From: an uncultured Bacteroidota bacterium
GTDB lineage: Bacteria; Bacteroidota; Bacteroidia; Chitinophagales; Chitinophagaceae
Direction: 5' to 3'
DNA: 64,000 bases
NCBI GenBank assembly: GCA_903835005.1
Contig: CAILLK010000122.1
Location: 1-64,000, forward strand
Part shown: piece by piece, positions 44,535-53,690 of the stretch
Position numbering within the stretch: the stretch's first letter is position 1
Layout of the letters: every line of letters starts with the position of its first letter
Notes under the pieces: generated by a model
What the model saw: only the letters and a program-made list of their open reading frames with translations
The model's database searches: none
What the model was told of the DNA's origin: nothing
Translations under genes and position numbers: made by a program

Positions 44535-45800
44535 ATGAAAATTTCAGGCATACTCTTAGTGGCATTTTTTATGATTATTGCAGGTTGCCTGCGACCAGCC
44601 GATAATTTCATTTATCCGCAATCATCTTCTAAAAACAGGGCAGTCCCTTATATAATCAAGAGCAGCAATGCCATTATAAATCTTAATGAACCCAGGCAAA
44701 CTATCCGCGGTTTCGGCGGGTCCAGCGCATGGCTTGGCACTTTAACTGATGCGGAAATGAATACATTGTACGGCACCGATTCGAACCAGTTTGGCTTTAC
44801 TGTACTCCGCATCCGTATAGATCCTGCAGGAAGCAGTAAATGGGGCAACGAACTTGCCAATGCGCAAAAAGCTATATCGCATGGTGCTATAGTTATGGCA
44901 ACACCATGGTCGCCACCTGCTGCAATGAAAACAAACAATAATGCTAAAGGTGGCGGCCAGCTCGATACACTATCTTATGCATCCTATAGCGCGTACCTGG
45001 CTGATTTTGCAGCCTATATGGCAGCAAACGGAGCGCCATTGTATGCTATCTCTGTTCAGAATGAACCAGATTGGTCTGCTCCTTATGAATCATGTGTATG
45101 GACACCCGGAGATCTGTTCAATTTCATTAAATACCATACACCTGCCACAGGCAACACAAGGTTGCTTGCGGCAGAATCAGATCAGTTTAACCATGCCTTT
45201 ACTGATCCCATTCTTAACGACTCCCTGGCTTGTTCTTACCTGTCAATATCAGGCGGACATATTTATGGGGGTGGCCTCACACCATACCCATTGGCAGTAA
45301 GTAAAGGAAAAGAAGTCTGGATGACAGAGCACCAGGATACCTCAACCACCTGGGCAGGCGCGTTGAATACCGCTAAAGAAATCAATGATTGCCTGGCTGT
45401 AGCAGAGTTTAATGTATATAATTTCTGGTGGCTAAAAAAAAGCTGGGGACCTGTTGATTCATTGGGTAACCCTGCAAAACGGGGTTATGCAATGGCACAA
45501 TTTTCCAGATTTATCAGGCCGGGTTACCTGCGGGTAAATGCCACCTATCAGCCATCCGCCAATATCTTTCTGAGCGCATATACTTCAGGAACAAAATTAG
45601 TTATTGTGGCACTGAACATGAGAGATACTATTGTAAGCCAGCCAATCACAATAACCGGCGGTCTTATTCCCTCAACCTTTACACCCTTAATAACTACCGC
45701 GAATGAGAACCTTAAGGCTCAAACACTGATAAAAGTGAACCAGGATGGATTTACTTACAGATTGGCAGCTCAAAGCATCACCACATTTGTGTCGGATTAA
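44535..45800 (+). CDS. Glycoside hydrolase family 30 (xylanase-like), lipoprotein
   Basis: 421 aa. Lipoprotein signal MKISGILLVAFFMIIAGC. GH30 features: NLNEPRQTIRGFGGSSAW, TVLRIRIDP, MATPWSPPAAMKTN, the acid/base Glu in SVQNEPDW (E177) and the nucleophile Glu in WMTEHQD (E265), then the C-terminal beta side-domain ending TYRLAAQSITTFVSD. The short loops and overall length suggest subfamily 8, which cleaves glucuronoxylan, but subfamily assignment is by resemblance only. It has no SusC/SusD or other CAZyme neighbour and sits between phage-derived genes, which suggests it was inserted. Confidence 0.85.
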   Translation: MKISGILLVAFFMIIAGCLRPADNFIYPQSSSKNRAVPYIIKSSNAIINLNEPRQTIRGFGGSSAWLGTLTDAEMNTLYGTDSNQFGFTVLRIRIDPAGSSKWGNELANAQKAISHGAIVMATPWSPPAAMKTNNNAKGGGQLDTLSYASYSAYLADFAAYMAANGAPLYAISVQNEPDWSAPYESCVWTPGDLFNFIKYHTPATGNTRLLAAESDQFNHAFTDPILNDSLACSYLSISGGHIYGGGLTPYPLAVSKGKEVWMTEHQDTSTTWAGALNTAKEINDCLAVAEFNVYNFWWLKKSWGPVDSLGNPAKRGYAMAQFSRFIRPGYLRVNATYQPSANIFLSAYTSGTKLVIVALNMRDTIVSQPITITGGLIPSTFTPLITTANENLKAQTLIKVNQDGFTYRLAAQSITTFVSD

Positions 45801-45903
45801 ACCAAATTTAACTCAGATTTTATAATTCAATGGTAACCATCGATTTTATAATAATTTACTGTCTTTTTACGTTATTACATTATTTGCAAATAAACTTCAC
45901 AAT

Positions 45904-46509
45904 ATGAAATCATCTTTTCTGTCCATTTTATTTTCGATCCTCGCCGCAATTTCGGTTGCCCAGAATTTTGAATTGGGCCTAAATGCCGGCTTGGCAGATT
46001 ACTCTGTTCACAATATCTATTCAAAAGGAGTATATAACAATGTTATCCTTTATCAATCATCGGTAATTGCAGTTCCTTTATCTGCCAGTGTTTTGTATAA
46101 CTATAAAAAGTTCCAGTTCGGTGCAGCAATTGAAACAAGCACTATAAATTATAAAAGCCGGTACCAACCCGACTTTGGTATTTTACCTTACATTACGCTC
46201 AACAATAGGGTTCATGAAACCCCCGTTAAATTATTTGCCAACAAGTTATTACATTTCAAAAAAATCGAAGGTTATGTGGGCTTGTCTGGGCTATATAATT
46301 TTTTAAAGTCAGCAGGCAATGAGTTTGTTCAAACCAGTCACACTTCCTCAATAGGTTTCGGAGCACAGGCAGGCGCAACCTATTTTATTTCAAAGCATAT
46401 CGGTTTCAATGCCGAGATATCGGGGCGGTCTAATAATTTCCCGGCAGGACCGCTTGATAAAAACATAATTACTGTTCCGGTTACTATTGGATTCCGGTAT
46501 AAATTATAA
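45904..46509 (+). CDS. Small outer-membrane beta-barrel protein
   Basis: 201 aa. Signal peptide MKSSFLSILFSILAAISVAQ, then amphipathic strands (FELGLNAGLADYSVHNIYSKG, VPLSASVLYNYKKFQFGAAIE, PVKLFANKLLHFKKIEGYVGLSGLYNF, GFGAQAGATYFISKHIGFNAEISGR) and a terminal VPVTIGFRYKL, with an aromatic/Leu end as in barrel proteins recognised by Bam. Function unknown. Confidence 0.65.
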   Translation: MKSSFLSILFSILAAISVAQNFELGLNAGLADYSVHNIYSKGVYNNVILYQSSVIAVPLSASVLYNYKKFQFGAAIETSTINYKSRYQPDFGILPYITLNNRVHETPVKLFANKLLHFKKIEGYVGLSGLYNFLKSAGNEFVQTSHTSSIGFGAQAGATYFISKHIGFNAEISGRSNNFPAGPLDKNIITVPVTIGFRYKL

Positions 46510-46722
46510 TTCACCTAACGTAAAATTGGGGAAGGGGTACCTTTTGTTTGTAAATTACTAGCGAAAATTTAAGGCAAATACAGAATAAACAGCACTCAAT
46601 TGGTTGGTTATAATTCAATCTCGGCAAGCGAAGAGGCACGAAATGTTTTTTATTATAACAAAGCGATTGGTCTTAAATATTGAAATCAATGAATACTATA
46701 TAAGATTTCTGCGGGCATGTAA

Positions 46723-46827
46723 TCTATCTGGGAAAATATTCAGTTTCGCGGTAACATCGGGGTTGGTTACCGATTAGGTAAATTGGCACCTAAACCACAA
46801 CCAGTAATTAAAACAGCAAAATCCTGA
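46723..46827 (+). pseudogene. C-terminal remnant of an outer-membrane protein gene
   Basis: An open frame with no start: SIWENIQFRGNIGVGYRLGK then LAPKPQPVIKTAKS and a stop at 46825-46827. It looks like the last barrel strand and tail of a lost outer-membrane protein. A stop codon (46720-46722) precedes it. The rest of 46510-46859 contains nothing recognisable. Confidence 0.4.
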
Positions 46828-46859
46828 ATTCCTTATCTTAATTATAAAATCACTTTAAA

Positions 46860-47366
46860 ATGAACTCTCCTTTTGCCAACATCTTCCTGGCGTTGCAGGC
46901 ATATATCCAGGCCAATGTGCCCGCTATAAAATATATTGACCAGGATCTTGGCCAGCTGAAAAGCAGCTCTAGGCCACCGGTGGCATGGCCTTGTGTACTG
47001 GTCGATTTCGAAGACTTCAGCTTTGAGAACATGGGTAGTAATGTGCAAACAGCAAGCGGTGTTGTTGCACTCCGTCTTGGCTTTGCACCTTACAGCAACA
47101 GTTCGCACGCCACACCAAGCCCTTATCTGCAACAGGCTATCAGTTATTACGATCTGGAATGGTCGCTGCATAAAGCCATACAAGGCTGGGCTCCGGGCAC
47201 GGATTTCGGACATATGGTGCGTATCAGTGCCACCTCACAGAAACGGGGTGACAGCTACCGGGTGCGGGAACTACGGTATTCGCTTGCATTTGAAGACTAC
47301 AGTACCAAGCCCGGCCAAACATTTGCTACGCCTGCCTTGGCTGTTACAGATCAGATACTACTATAA
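46860..47366 (+). CDS. Mu-like phage gp37-type tail/head-joining protein
   Basis: 168 aa. The pattern of a short helical N-terminus (MNSPFANIFLALQAYIQANVP), a PPVAWPCVLVDFEDFSFENMG segment, LEWSLHKAIQGWAP and a terminal VRELRYSLAFEDYST resembles gp37/DUF1834-like proteins that follow gp36 in Mu-like phages. This call rests on overall pattern and on the phage-derived neighbours, not on a hallmark motif. Confidence 0.5.
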   Translation: MNSPFANIFLALQAYIQANVPAIKYIDQDLGQLKSSSRPPVAWPCVLVDFEDFSFENMGSNVQTASGVVALRLGFAPYSNSSHATPSPYLQQAISYYDLEWSLHKAIQGWAPGTDFGHMVRISATSQKRGDSYRVRELRYSLAFEDYSTKPGQTFATPALAVTDQILL

Positions 47367-47471
47367 GCAAGAATAGGCAGGATGACAAATATTACATTCC
47401 AATAGTTGAAATTAAGATCAGGTTATTGACAATTATCAGCAGGTGATTCCCCGCTTGTGAGGAGGAGCCGG

Positions 47472-47783
47472 TTATAACCACCTCAGGTGGGGCCATTTAG
47501 TCTGAAAATAAAAGGTTACCGCAGCTCTTTTCTTTATGTCCATGAGTTGTTCGGAATGGCTTTGTAGAATATGAATGATAGTATTTGGAGAAAGGAAAAA
47601 TTCACTTACAAGCGCTCGCAGAATCTCTTCATAGGTCTTGTTTTTATAGAAGCCGTAATAAAAATACCTGCTGAGCAGACACTCATTCCGCATAGCCACC
47701 AGCCGGTCGTTTCTGCCTCTCCGGGGTTCAGTATTCAGTCCTTTACCTTTTATCAGTTCCTTGTGTATCTTATGTCCGCGCAT
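47472..47783 (-). CDS. Short phage-associated protein (helix-turn-helix-like)
   Basis: 103 aa. The segment GRNDRLVAMRNECLLSRYFYYGFYKNKTYEEILRALVSEFFLSPNTIIHIL resembles short proteins of Bacteroidota Mu-like prophages in which a YYY region is followed by a helix-turn-helix reading E..FFIS..TI. It is on the opposite strand to the other phage-like genes. Role unknown. Confidence 0.5.
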   Translation of the reverse strand: MRGHKIHKELIKGKGLNTEPRRGRNDRLVAMRNECLLSRYFYYGFYKNKTYEEILRALVSEFFLSPNTIIHILQSHSEQLMDIKKRAAVTFYFQTKWPHLRWL

Positions 47784-47956
47784 ATGGTTTTGTGTTTTGG
47801 GGGCATCAAAGATAAACCGAGGCTCAGAAGAAGAACTTGAAAGATATCAACAAAATGCAGTACCGAATCAGGCTCAAATGCCCTGCGGTAAAGGGTTTCT
47901 GCACTCAAAAACCTTGTGGATATTTTTTTATTAACAGAAAAACCGCCAGGAAAGTA

Positions 47957-48997
47957 TTAACCGGTAATTGCAACTTTTTTATGTGCAGCCAAAGCCTGCT
48001 CCCAGCGCCAGGCAGTATCCATCATGGCATCAAGATCAAATTTCGTATCCCATCCCAATACAGAGCAGGCCTTATTGTTGTTGGCAAAAACTTCCACTAC
48101 ATCGCCGGGCCGGCGCTTATCCAACTTATAATTCAGCTTCTGGCCCGAAACCCTTTCAAAGGCATTGATTAGTTCCAATACGGTTACACCGGCACCTGTG
48201 CCTAAATTAAAAACCTCACAATTAGATTTGTTTCTGTCTTCTATAATGTATTGCAATGCCAGCGTATGGGCATGGGCTATATCGCTTACATGCACATAGT
48301 CGCGCACACACGAACCATCCCGGGTGGGATAGTCGGTGCCGAAAACGCTCATGTCAGGGCGCTTGCCTATGGCAGTTTTGGTAATTACTGGTACCAGGTT
48401 TTCAGACAGGTCCTGAAACTCACCGATCAGACCGGAAGGATGCGCACCTACAGGATTGAAATACCGCAGCAGTATAGTATTAAAATCTTTGTGAAAAAAA
48501 GTAAAGTCGCGGCACATACCTTCACCTATTTGTTTGGTACGGGCATAGGGAGATTCAGGTTCCATAAAAGGGGCGCTCTCCGATACCGGTAGCGCTTTGG
48601 GGTTACCATATACCGAACAGGATGAGGAAAACACAAAGTTATCTACATCAAAATCTTCAGCACACTGCAGTATATTGATCAGTGAATTGAGGTTGTTTTT
48701 GAAATACATCAGGGGTTCCCGAACCGACTCAGGCACACTTTTAAATGCTGCAAAATGCACCACACCTACCAGGTCGGGGTTTTCGAGGAAGATAGCTTCG
48801 GTATCGTCTAGATTGCAAAGGTCTACCTTATAATTCTTCACCGGCCGGCCAACTATCTTTTCAATGCCATGCAGCATCTTCATTGATCCCCTTGAGAGGT
48901 CATCAACCGATATAACATCAAAGCCGTTCTGAATGAGATCTACAATAGTATGGCCACCTATATAGCCACAGCCGCCGGTAACAAGAATCTTTTTCAT
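47957..48997 (-). CDS. galE: UDP-glucose 4-epimerase, GalE
   Basis: 346 aa. Extended short-chain dehydrogenase: NAD motif TGGCGYIGGHT (residues ~7-17), the catalytic Ser/Tyr/Lys in SSSCSVYG and SPYARTK (Tyr ~150, Lys ~154), and LRYFNPVGAHPSGLIGE. Interconverts UDP-glucose and UDP-galactose for polysaccharide synthesis. A -7 box lies 74 bp upstream. Single gene. Confidence 0.95.
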   Translation of the reverse strand: MKKILVTGGCGYIGGHTIVDLIQNGFDVISVDDLSRGSMKMLHGIEKIVGRPVKNYKVDLCNLDDTEAIFLENPDLVGVVHFAAFKSVPESVREPLMYFKNNLNSLINILQCAEDFDVDNFVFSSSCSVYGNPKALPVSESAPFMEPESPYARTKQIGEGMCRDFTFFHKDFNTILLRYFNPVGAHPSGLIGEFQDLSENLVPVITKTAIGKRPDMSVFGTDYPTRDGSCVRDYVHVSDIAHAHTLALQYIIEDRNKSNCEVFNLGTGAGVTVLELINAFERVSGQKLNYKLDKRRPGDVVEVFANNNKACSVLGWDTKFDLDAMMDTAWRWEQALAAHKKVAITG

Positions 48998-49070
48998 AAT
49001 TAAATCTATTTTATTCCTGTGGGTATATACTCAGGAGAAAAACCCAATGAAAAATCAATAGTTTCCATTA

Positions 49071-49078
49071 CAAATATA
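49071..49078 (-). promoter_or_regulatory. -7 box (TATATTTG) of galE
   Basis: CAAATATA on the plus strand; perfect TAnnTTTG on the minus strand, 73 bp upstream of the galE start. Confidence 0.5.
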
Positions 49079-49194
49079 AGGGCTGCTGATATTCAGATAA
49101 ATTTTTTTTATTGGAGAATAATTGGTATTCCTTTTAAGCGGAATTGTTGTTGGAATGCAGTAATGGCCGTTGATACGCTTATCCTTCATTACTT

Positions 49195-50988
49195 TTATTT
49201 CACCTGTTGCATTGCTACCAGGTTTTTATAGATCCCGTCATTGGTCATCAAATCAGCATGGGTGCCGCGCTCCACTATGCGGCCCTTATCCATTACTATG
49301 ATTTCATCGGCATGCTGCACCGTACTCAGCCGGTGGGCAATAACAATACAGGTCCGGTTCTGCATCAGCTTGTTAATAGCATCCTGCACTATACGCTCAC
49401 TTTCGGTATCAAGCGATGAGGTAGCTTCATCGAGGATAAGTATTGGTGGATTTTTAAGAACGGCTCTGGCTATAGTAATCCTCTGTCGCTCACCGCCACT
49501 CAGTCTTGCGCCACGGTCGCCGGCCACAGTCTGGTAGCCTTCGGCCTTTTGCAAAATAAAGTTATGGGCATTGGCAATTCGCGCTGCCTCTTCAACCCGC
49601 TCCTGTGTAGCGCCACCGGTGCCTAAAGTGATGTTGTTGTAAATGGTATCGTTGAAGAGAATCGGATCCTGGCTCACTACACCCATAAGGCGGCGAAGAT
49701 CATCGAGTTTACAGTCTTTAATATTGATGCCATCAATCAGAATCTCACCGCTGCTTACATCATGAAACCGGGGAATGAGATCTGCGAAAGTACTTTTACC
49801 AGCTCCCGACGCGCCTACCAGAGCTATAGTCTTGCCCTTCTCAATCACCAGGTCAACGCCCTGTAATATCTGCTTATCTCCATAGGCAAAGCATACATTG
49901 CGGAAAGTGATGTTTTTTGAAAATGAGGGAACGGGCTTGGGATCTGAAATTTCTTTAATAGTGCTTTCTACAGCCAGCAGTTGTTCAATTCTGTCGAGAG
50001 CAGAAGAACCTTTCTGAACATTGTAAAATGCAGCAGAGAGGTTTTTGAACGGAGTAATTATTTGTGTGAAATAGGCAATGTAGGTAACAAAAGCGGTAGC
50101 GCTGAGCAAATTACTAAACACGAGCCGGCCACCAAACCAGAGTATACAAGCCACAACAATTACACCCATAGTTTCCGAAAGTGGTGATGCGAGTTCTCTT
50201 TTAGCGGCTATAAGATTGCGTGTCCGGAAAAGGATATTATTGATCTTCATGAACCGGATATGCTGGTTCTTTTCTGCACTAAAGGCTTTAATAACTCTCA
50301 TTCCCACCAGTGTTTCATCTACCACGCCAAGTATATTACCGAGTTGTTCCTGTGCTATATTTGATTGTTTGCGTAATGATTTACTGATACGGCCTATGAT
50401 CAATCCGGCAATGGGCAATGCCACCAGCAGAAATACAGTGAGATGCGGACTAAGGGATATCATAGCTACCATGTACAGGATAATAGTCAGGGGTTCCCGG
50501 ATGAAAACTTCGAGAACGCCCATTATCGATAGCTCAACTTCGTTAATATCGTTGGTCATCCTGGAGATCAGATCTCCCTTACGCTCTTCTGTAAAGAAGC
50601 CAATTGGCAGGGAAAGTATTTTGGTAAACAGGTCATTACGCAGTCTCCTTAGTACAGCATTTCTAATGGGATTAAGTATATAAAGGGATATATAAAGAAA
50701 CAGGTTTTTAAGAACAGTAAACAATACAACTATGATGCAGATATAGGTGAGCGACCTGAGCGGGCCATAGGTGATGGTAATGCTGTTAAGGTATTTTATA
50801 ACGGTACTAAGAACACCGGTACCTTTTGAGTCAATAGCAGTTAGTTTAAAGAGCACCCCCAACACTGGTGCCAGCATACTCAGGGAAAGTACCCCGAATA
50901 AGATACCCAGCAAATTGGACGTAAAATACAAGACTATCTGTGCTTTGTACTCAGTGAGGTATTTTAAGAGCCTTGATATTTTTTTCAT
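49195..50988 (-). CDS. MsbA-like ABC exporter (fused membrane and ATPase domains)
   Basis: 597 aa. Six transmembrane helices in the first ~330 residues, then a complete ATPase: Walker A GASGAGKST (~residue 393), signature LSGGERQRITIARA, Walker B ILILDEATSSLD and the H-loop IAHRLSTV. This is the lipid A/lipid or drug exporter class; MsbA function is possible but not provable from sequence. It begins 6 bp after cysS and is likely co-transcribed with it. Confidence 0.92.
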   Translation of the reverse strand: MKKISRLLKYLTEYKAQIVLYFTSNLLGILFGVLSLSMLAPVLGVLFKLTAIDSKGTGVLSTVIKYLNSITITYGPLRSLTYICIIVVLFTVLKNLFLYISLYILNPIRNAVLRRLRNDLFTKILSLPIGFFTEERKGDLISRMTNDINEVELSIMGVLEVFIREPLTIILYMVAMISLSPHLTVFLLVALPIAGLIIGRISKSLRKQSNIAQEQLGNILGVVDETLVGMRVIKAFSAEKNQHIRFMKINNILFRTRNLIAAKRELASPLSETMGVIVVACILWFGGRLVFSNLLSATAFVTYIAYFTQIITPFKNLSAAFYNVQKGSSALDRIEQLLAVESTIKEISDPKPVPSFSKNITFRNVCFAYGDKQILQGVDLVIEKGKTIALVGASGAGKSTFADLIPRFHDVSSGEILIDGINIKDCKLDDLRRLMGVVSQDPILFNDTIYNNITLGTGGATQERVEEAARIANAHNFILQKAEGYQTVAGDRGARLSGGERQRITIARAVLKNPPILILDEATSSLDTESERIVQDAINKLMQNRTCIVIAHRLSTVQHADEIIVMDKGRIVERGTHADLMTNDGIYKNLVAMQQVK

Positions 50989-50994
50989 GTAGTT

Positions 50995-52488
50995 CTATTC
51001 AATAGTATAACTCACTGTTCCGTCTTTCTCATCTTTCAACATAACACCTGCCTCAGCCAGTTTATTGCGTATCTGGTCGCTGGTGGCGAAATCTTTCCTC
51101 TTTTTGGCATCCTTTCTTATATCTATAAGCAGGGATAGTACATTGTCCAGTTTGCCGCTTTGAGTTGCCTGCATGGGCTGCAAACCGAGAATATCTTCCA
51201 GAAAAACCTGGAATGTAGTCTTCAGGAGTAAAAAAGTACCAGAAGCCAGTGCCCCTGGTGAAACCTGTCCACCCTTAATACCATTGACTACCGGCGCCAT
51301 TTCAAACAGGTTGGCAATTACTTTGGCCGAGTTGAAATCGTCGTTCATGAAATCATCGCACTCACGGCAAAAGGTGATCACTTTAGCGTCCAGATCTTTA
51401 TCTTCAGCCTCGGCATTGCCTTTATGGGTTAGTTTCTGCAATATTTCATATGCTTCCCACAGCCTCCTAAGAGCGCGCTCTGAAGCCTGCAGGGCTTCAT
51501 TAGAGAAATCGAGCGTGCTGCGGTAATGGGTCTGGAGAATATAGAACCTGATAACCATAGGGTGATAGGGCTGATCGAGCAGAGGGTGGCTGCCGCTGAA
51601 CAGTTCCGACAATTTGATTATGTTGTTATAGCTCCTGCCCATCTTCTTGCCGTTGATGGTGATCATGTTGTTGTGCATCCAGTAGCGTACAGGAGAGTGC
51701 CCGTGTGCAATGGTGGATTGGGCTATTTCACTTTCATGGTGAGGGAATTGAAGGTCCATACCACCTCCATGAATATCAAATACATCGCCCAGGTATTTGC
51801 TGCTCATGGCCGAGCACTCAATGTGCCAGCCCGGGAAGCCTTCGCCCCAGGGGCTCTTCCACCGCATGAGGTGCTGAGGTGGGGCGCTCTTCCACAATGC
51901 GAAGTCTACCTTATTGCGCTTCTCATCCTGGCCATCCAGATCCCGTGTAGTTTCCAGCTGGTCTTCCAGTATCCTGCCCGACAGTTTGCCGTAAGGGTAA
52001 TTTTCTGCATATTTTTTCACATCAAAATATACCGATCCGTTTACTACATAAGCATAACCCTTCTCCAGAATGGTTTCTATCATGGTTATCTGCTCAATGA
52101 TATGGCCGGTTGCGGTGGGTTCTATTGCAGGGTCATCGCAATTGAAGAGGTGGAATGCATGGTGAAACAGGTTGGTATATTTCTGTACCAGTTCCATGGG
52201 TTCCAGCTTTTCCAGCTTGGCTTTTTCGTCTACTTTGTCCACTGCCTCACGGCCTTCCTCTTCGAAGTGGCCGGCATCAGTGATATTACGCACATAGCGC
52301 ACTTTGTAGCCCAGATATTTCAGGTAGCGCTGCACGACATCGAAAGTGATATAGGGCCGTGCATGGCCCATATGCGACTCGCCCGATACTGTAGGGCCGC
52401 ATACATAGAGACCGGCATAACCGGGGGTAATGGATACGAATTTTTCCTTCTGGCGGGTGTATGAATTATAAAAATGAAGTTCAGACAT
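50995..52488 (-). CDS. cysS: Cysteinyl-tRNA synthetase, CysS
   Basis: 497 aa. Class I synthetase: [19 protein letters not shown] with the first zinc ligand C30 and the HIGH-type motif HMGH (39-42), [28 protein letters not shown] (remaining zinc ligands), and the KMSKS-type loop KKMGRS. Charges tRNA-Cys. First gene of a probable cysS-exporter operon. Confidence 0.96.
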   Translation of the reverse strand: MSELHFYNSYTRQKEKFVSITPGYAGLYVCGPTVSGESHMGHARPYITFDVVQRYLKYLGYKVRYVRNITDAGHFEEEGREAVDKVDEKAKLEKLEPMELVQKYTNLFHHAFHLFNCDDPAIEPTATGHIIEQITMIETILEKGYAYVVNGSVYFDVKKYAENYPYGKLSGRILEDQLETTRDLDGQDEKRNKVDFALWKSAPPQHLMRWKSPWGEGFPGWHIECSAMSSKYLGDVFDIHGGGMDLQFPHHESEIAQSTIAHGHSPVRYWMHNNMITINGKKMGRSYNNIIKLSELFSGSHPLLDQPYHPMVIRFYILQTHYRSTLDFSNEALQASERALRRLWEAYEILQKLTHKGNAEAEDKDLDAKVITFCRECDDFMNDDFNSAKVIANLFEMAPVVNGIKGGQVSPGALASGTFLLLKTTFQVFLEDILGLQPMQATQSGKLDNVLSLLIDIRKDAKKRKDFATSDQIRNKLAEAGVMLKDEKDGTVSYTIE

Positions 52489-52544
52489 GATTGTTATAAA
52501 TTGAGTTTAAAGCAACCCTATACAAGCGATGCAGGAAACGGATG

Positions 52545-52552
52545 CAAAAATA
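52545..52552 (-). promoter_or_regulatory. -7 box (TATTTTTG) of cysS
   Basis: CAAAAATA on the plus strand; perfect TAnnTTTG on the minus strand, 56 bp upstream of the cysS start. Confidence 0.5.
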
Positions 52553-52775
52553 AGTTAAAAAGAATATGATAAAAGAAAGATAAAAGATGTAAGCTATTTG
52601 TTTTAACAACAAATTTGGTAGCAACAACAACCATTATGCTGAATAACAGATTCAGTGAATGTTAGCTTGTTTAATCCTGTTGATATGTGCTTTGAAGATT
52701 GCATTGGGAAACAAACTTACGGTTTTTTTTATAAATATTTACCTGTTTGAATTTTTTTCACAAAAATCTACTTAT

Positions 52776-53678
52776 TTACTCTTTCCCGGCCCTGAACAGC
52801 ATTTGCCTTTCTTCTTTAGTGAGGGAGTTATATCCCTTCTGGTTTATTTTGTCGAGTATAATATCTATTTGTTGCTGAGAGACACCTGACTTGGGTTCAT
52901 ACTTATTATAAGAGGAATAAGATCGGCTATTCTTTCTATTCAGTATTTCCCTGTTCGGAGTTACCATACTTTCCACTTTATCTGAAATGTTATATATCCA
53001 CTGGCCTGGGCGGTAACCAGCTTTTAACAAACGGATATATACAAAGCCACTGCCACCTCCTGCTACCAGCATCAGGATAACCGGTAAATAAAATCCTGAA
53101 CCCAGCAACATTAATACACCAAAAATACCGGCAACCAGCATGAGCGGAATAGTGAATGTTTCGGTAATGTAAAAGCGGTAGCCGGGTGTAATTGTAACAG
53201 CAGCGGCTGCCATTCCGATAAGACCGGCACGTGGTCCAAGAAGACTTATTATGGGAGGCGTTTTACCCAAACCGCCGGGTAAATACTGAGAAAGCATATA
53301 GAAAACCCCTCCTGCCAGCAGACTATAGGCAAATAATGGTATTACCTGCCTCGGGCCAACCATCATCTGAACAACAGAACCGAAGCAGTACAACCACAGC
53401 ATATTACTTATCAGCTCCCAGAAACTGCCGTAACTGAGCCAGCCATAGGTAAGGAGTGTCCACCAATGAGTTTTGAGTGCAGATAAAACCGGTAAGCCGA
53501 GGTTAGGCAGAAAATAGATGTTAAAATTGCCCCTGTCCTGGTATACAAGCAGCATTACCCCCCATATCAGCGATAGCAGCACATAGCCAAGCATGAGGCC
53601 AATGATTAATTTCAGTACCGCATTATTGGTAAGGCCCGGTATGTAGGATAAGGCTGATCTTCTTCGACCCGTATTCAT
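52776..53678 (-). CDS. Inactive rhomboid-fold membrane protein with a C-terminal DUF6576-like tail
   Basis: 300 aa, with a rhomboid-like layout of about six helices in residues 20-225. Where active rhomboids have GxSG it reads GPRAGLIGMAAAAV (~residue 150), so the catalytic Ser is absent; where they have AHLGG it reads VAGGGSGFVYIRLL, so the catalytic His is absent too. The soluble tail ends GVSQQQIDIILDKINQKG and YNSLTKEERQMLF, a small domain often seen on Bacteroidota rhomboids. It starts 12 bp after the active rhomboid gene, so the two are made together and may form a complex. Confidence 0.8.
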   Translation of the reverse strand: MNTGRRRSALSYIPGLTNNAVLKLIIGLMLGYVLLSLIWGVMLLVYQDRGNFNIYFLPNLGLPVLSALKTHWWTLLTYGWLSYGSFWELISNMLWLYCFGSVVQMMVGPRQVIPLFAYSLLAGGVFYMLSQYLPGGLGKTPPIISLLGPRAGLIGMAAAAVTITPGYRFYITETFTIPLMLVAGIFGVLMLLGSGFYLPVILMLVAGGGSGFVYIRLLKAGYRPGQWIYNISDKVESMVTPNREILNRKNSRSYSSYNKYEPKSGVSQQQIDIILDKINQKGYNSLTKEERQMLFRAGKE

Positions 53679-53690
53679 TGCCCAAATTTA

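Noticed and set aside
51526-52464. 312-codon open frame on the plus strand inside cysS
   Set aside because: Fully antisense to cysS, no domain, composition of a shadow frame.
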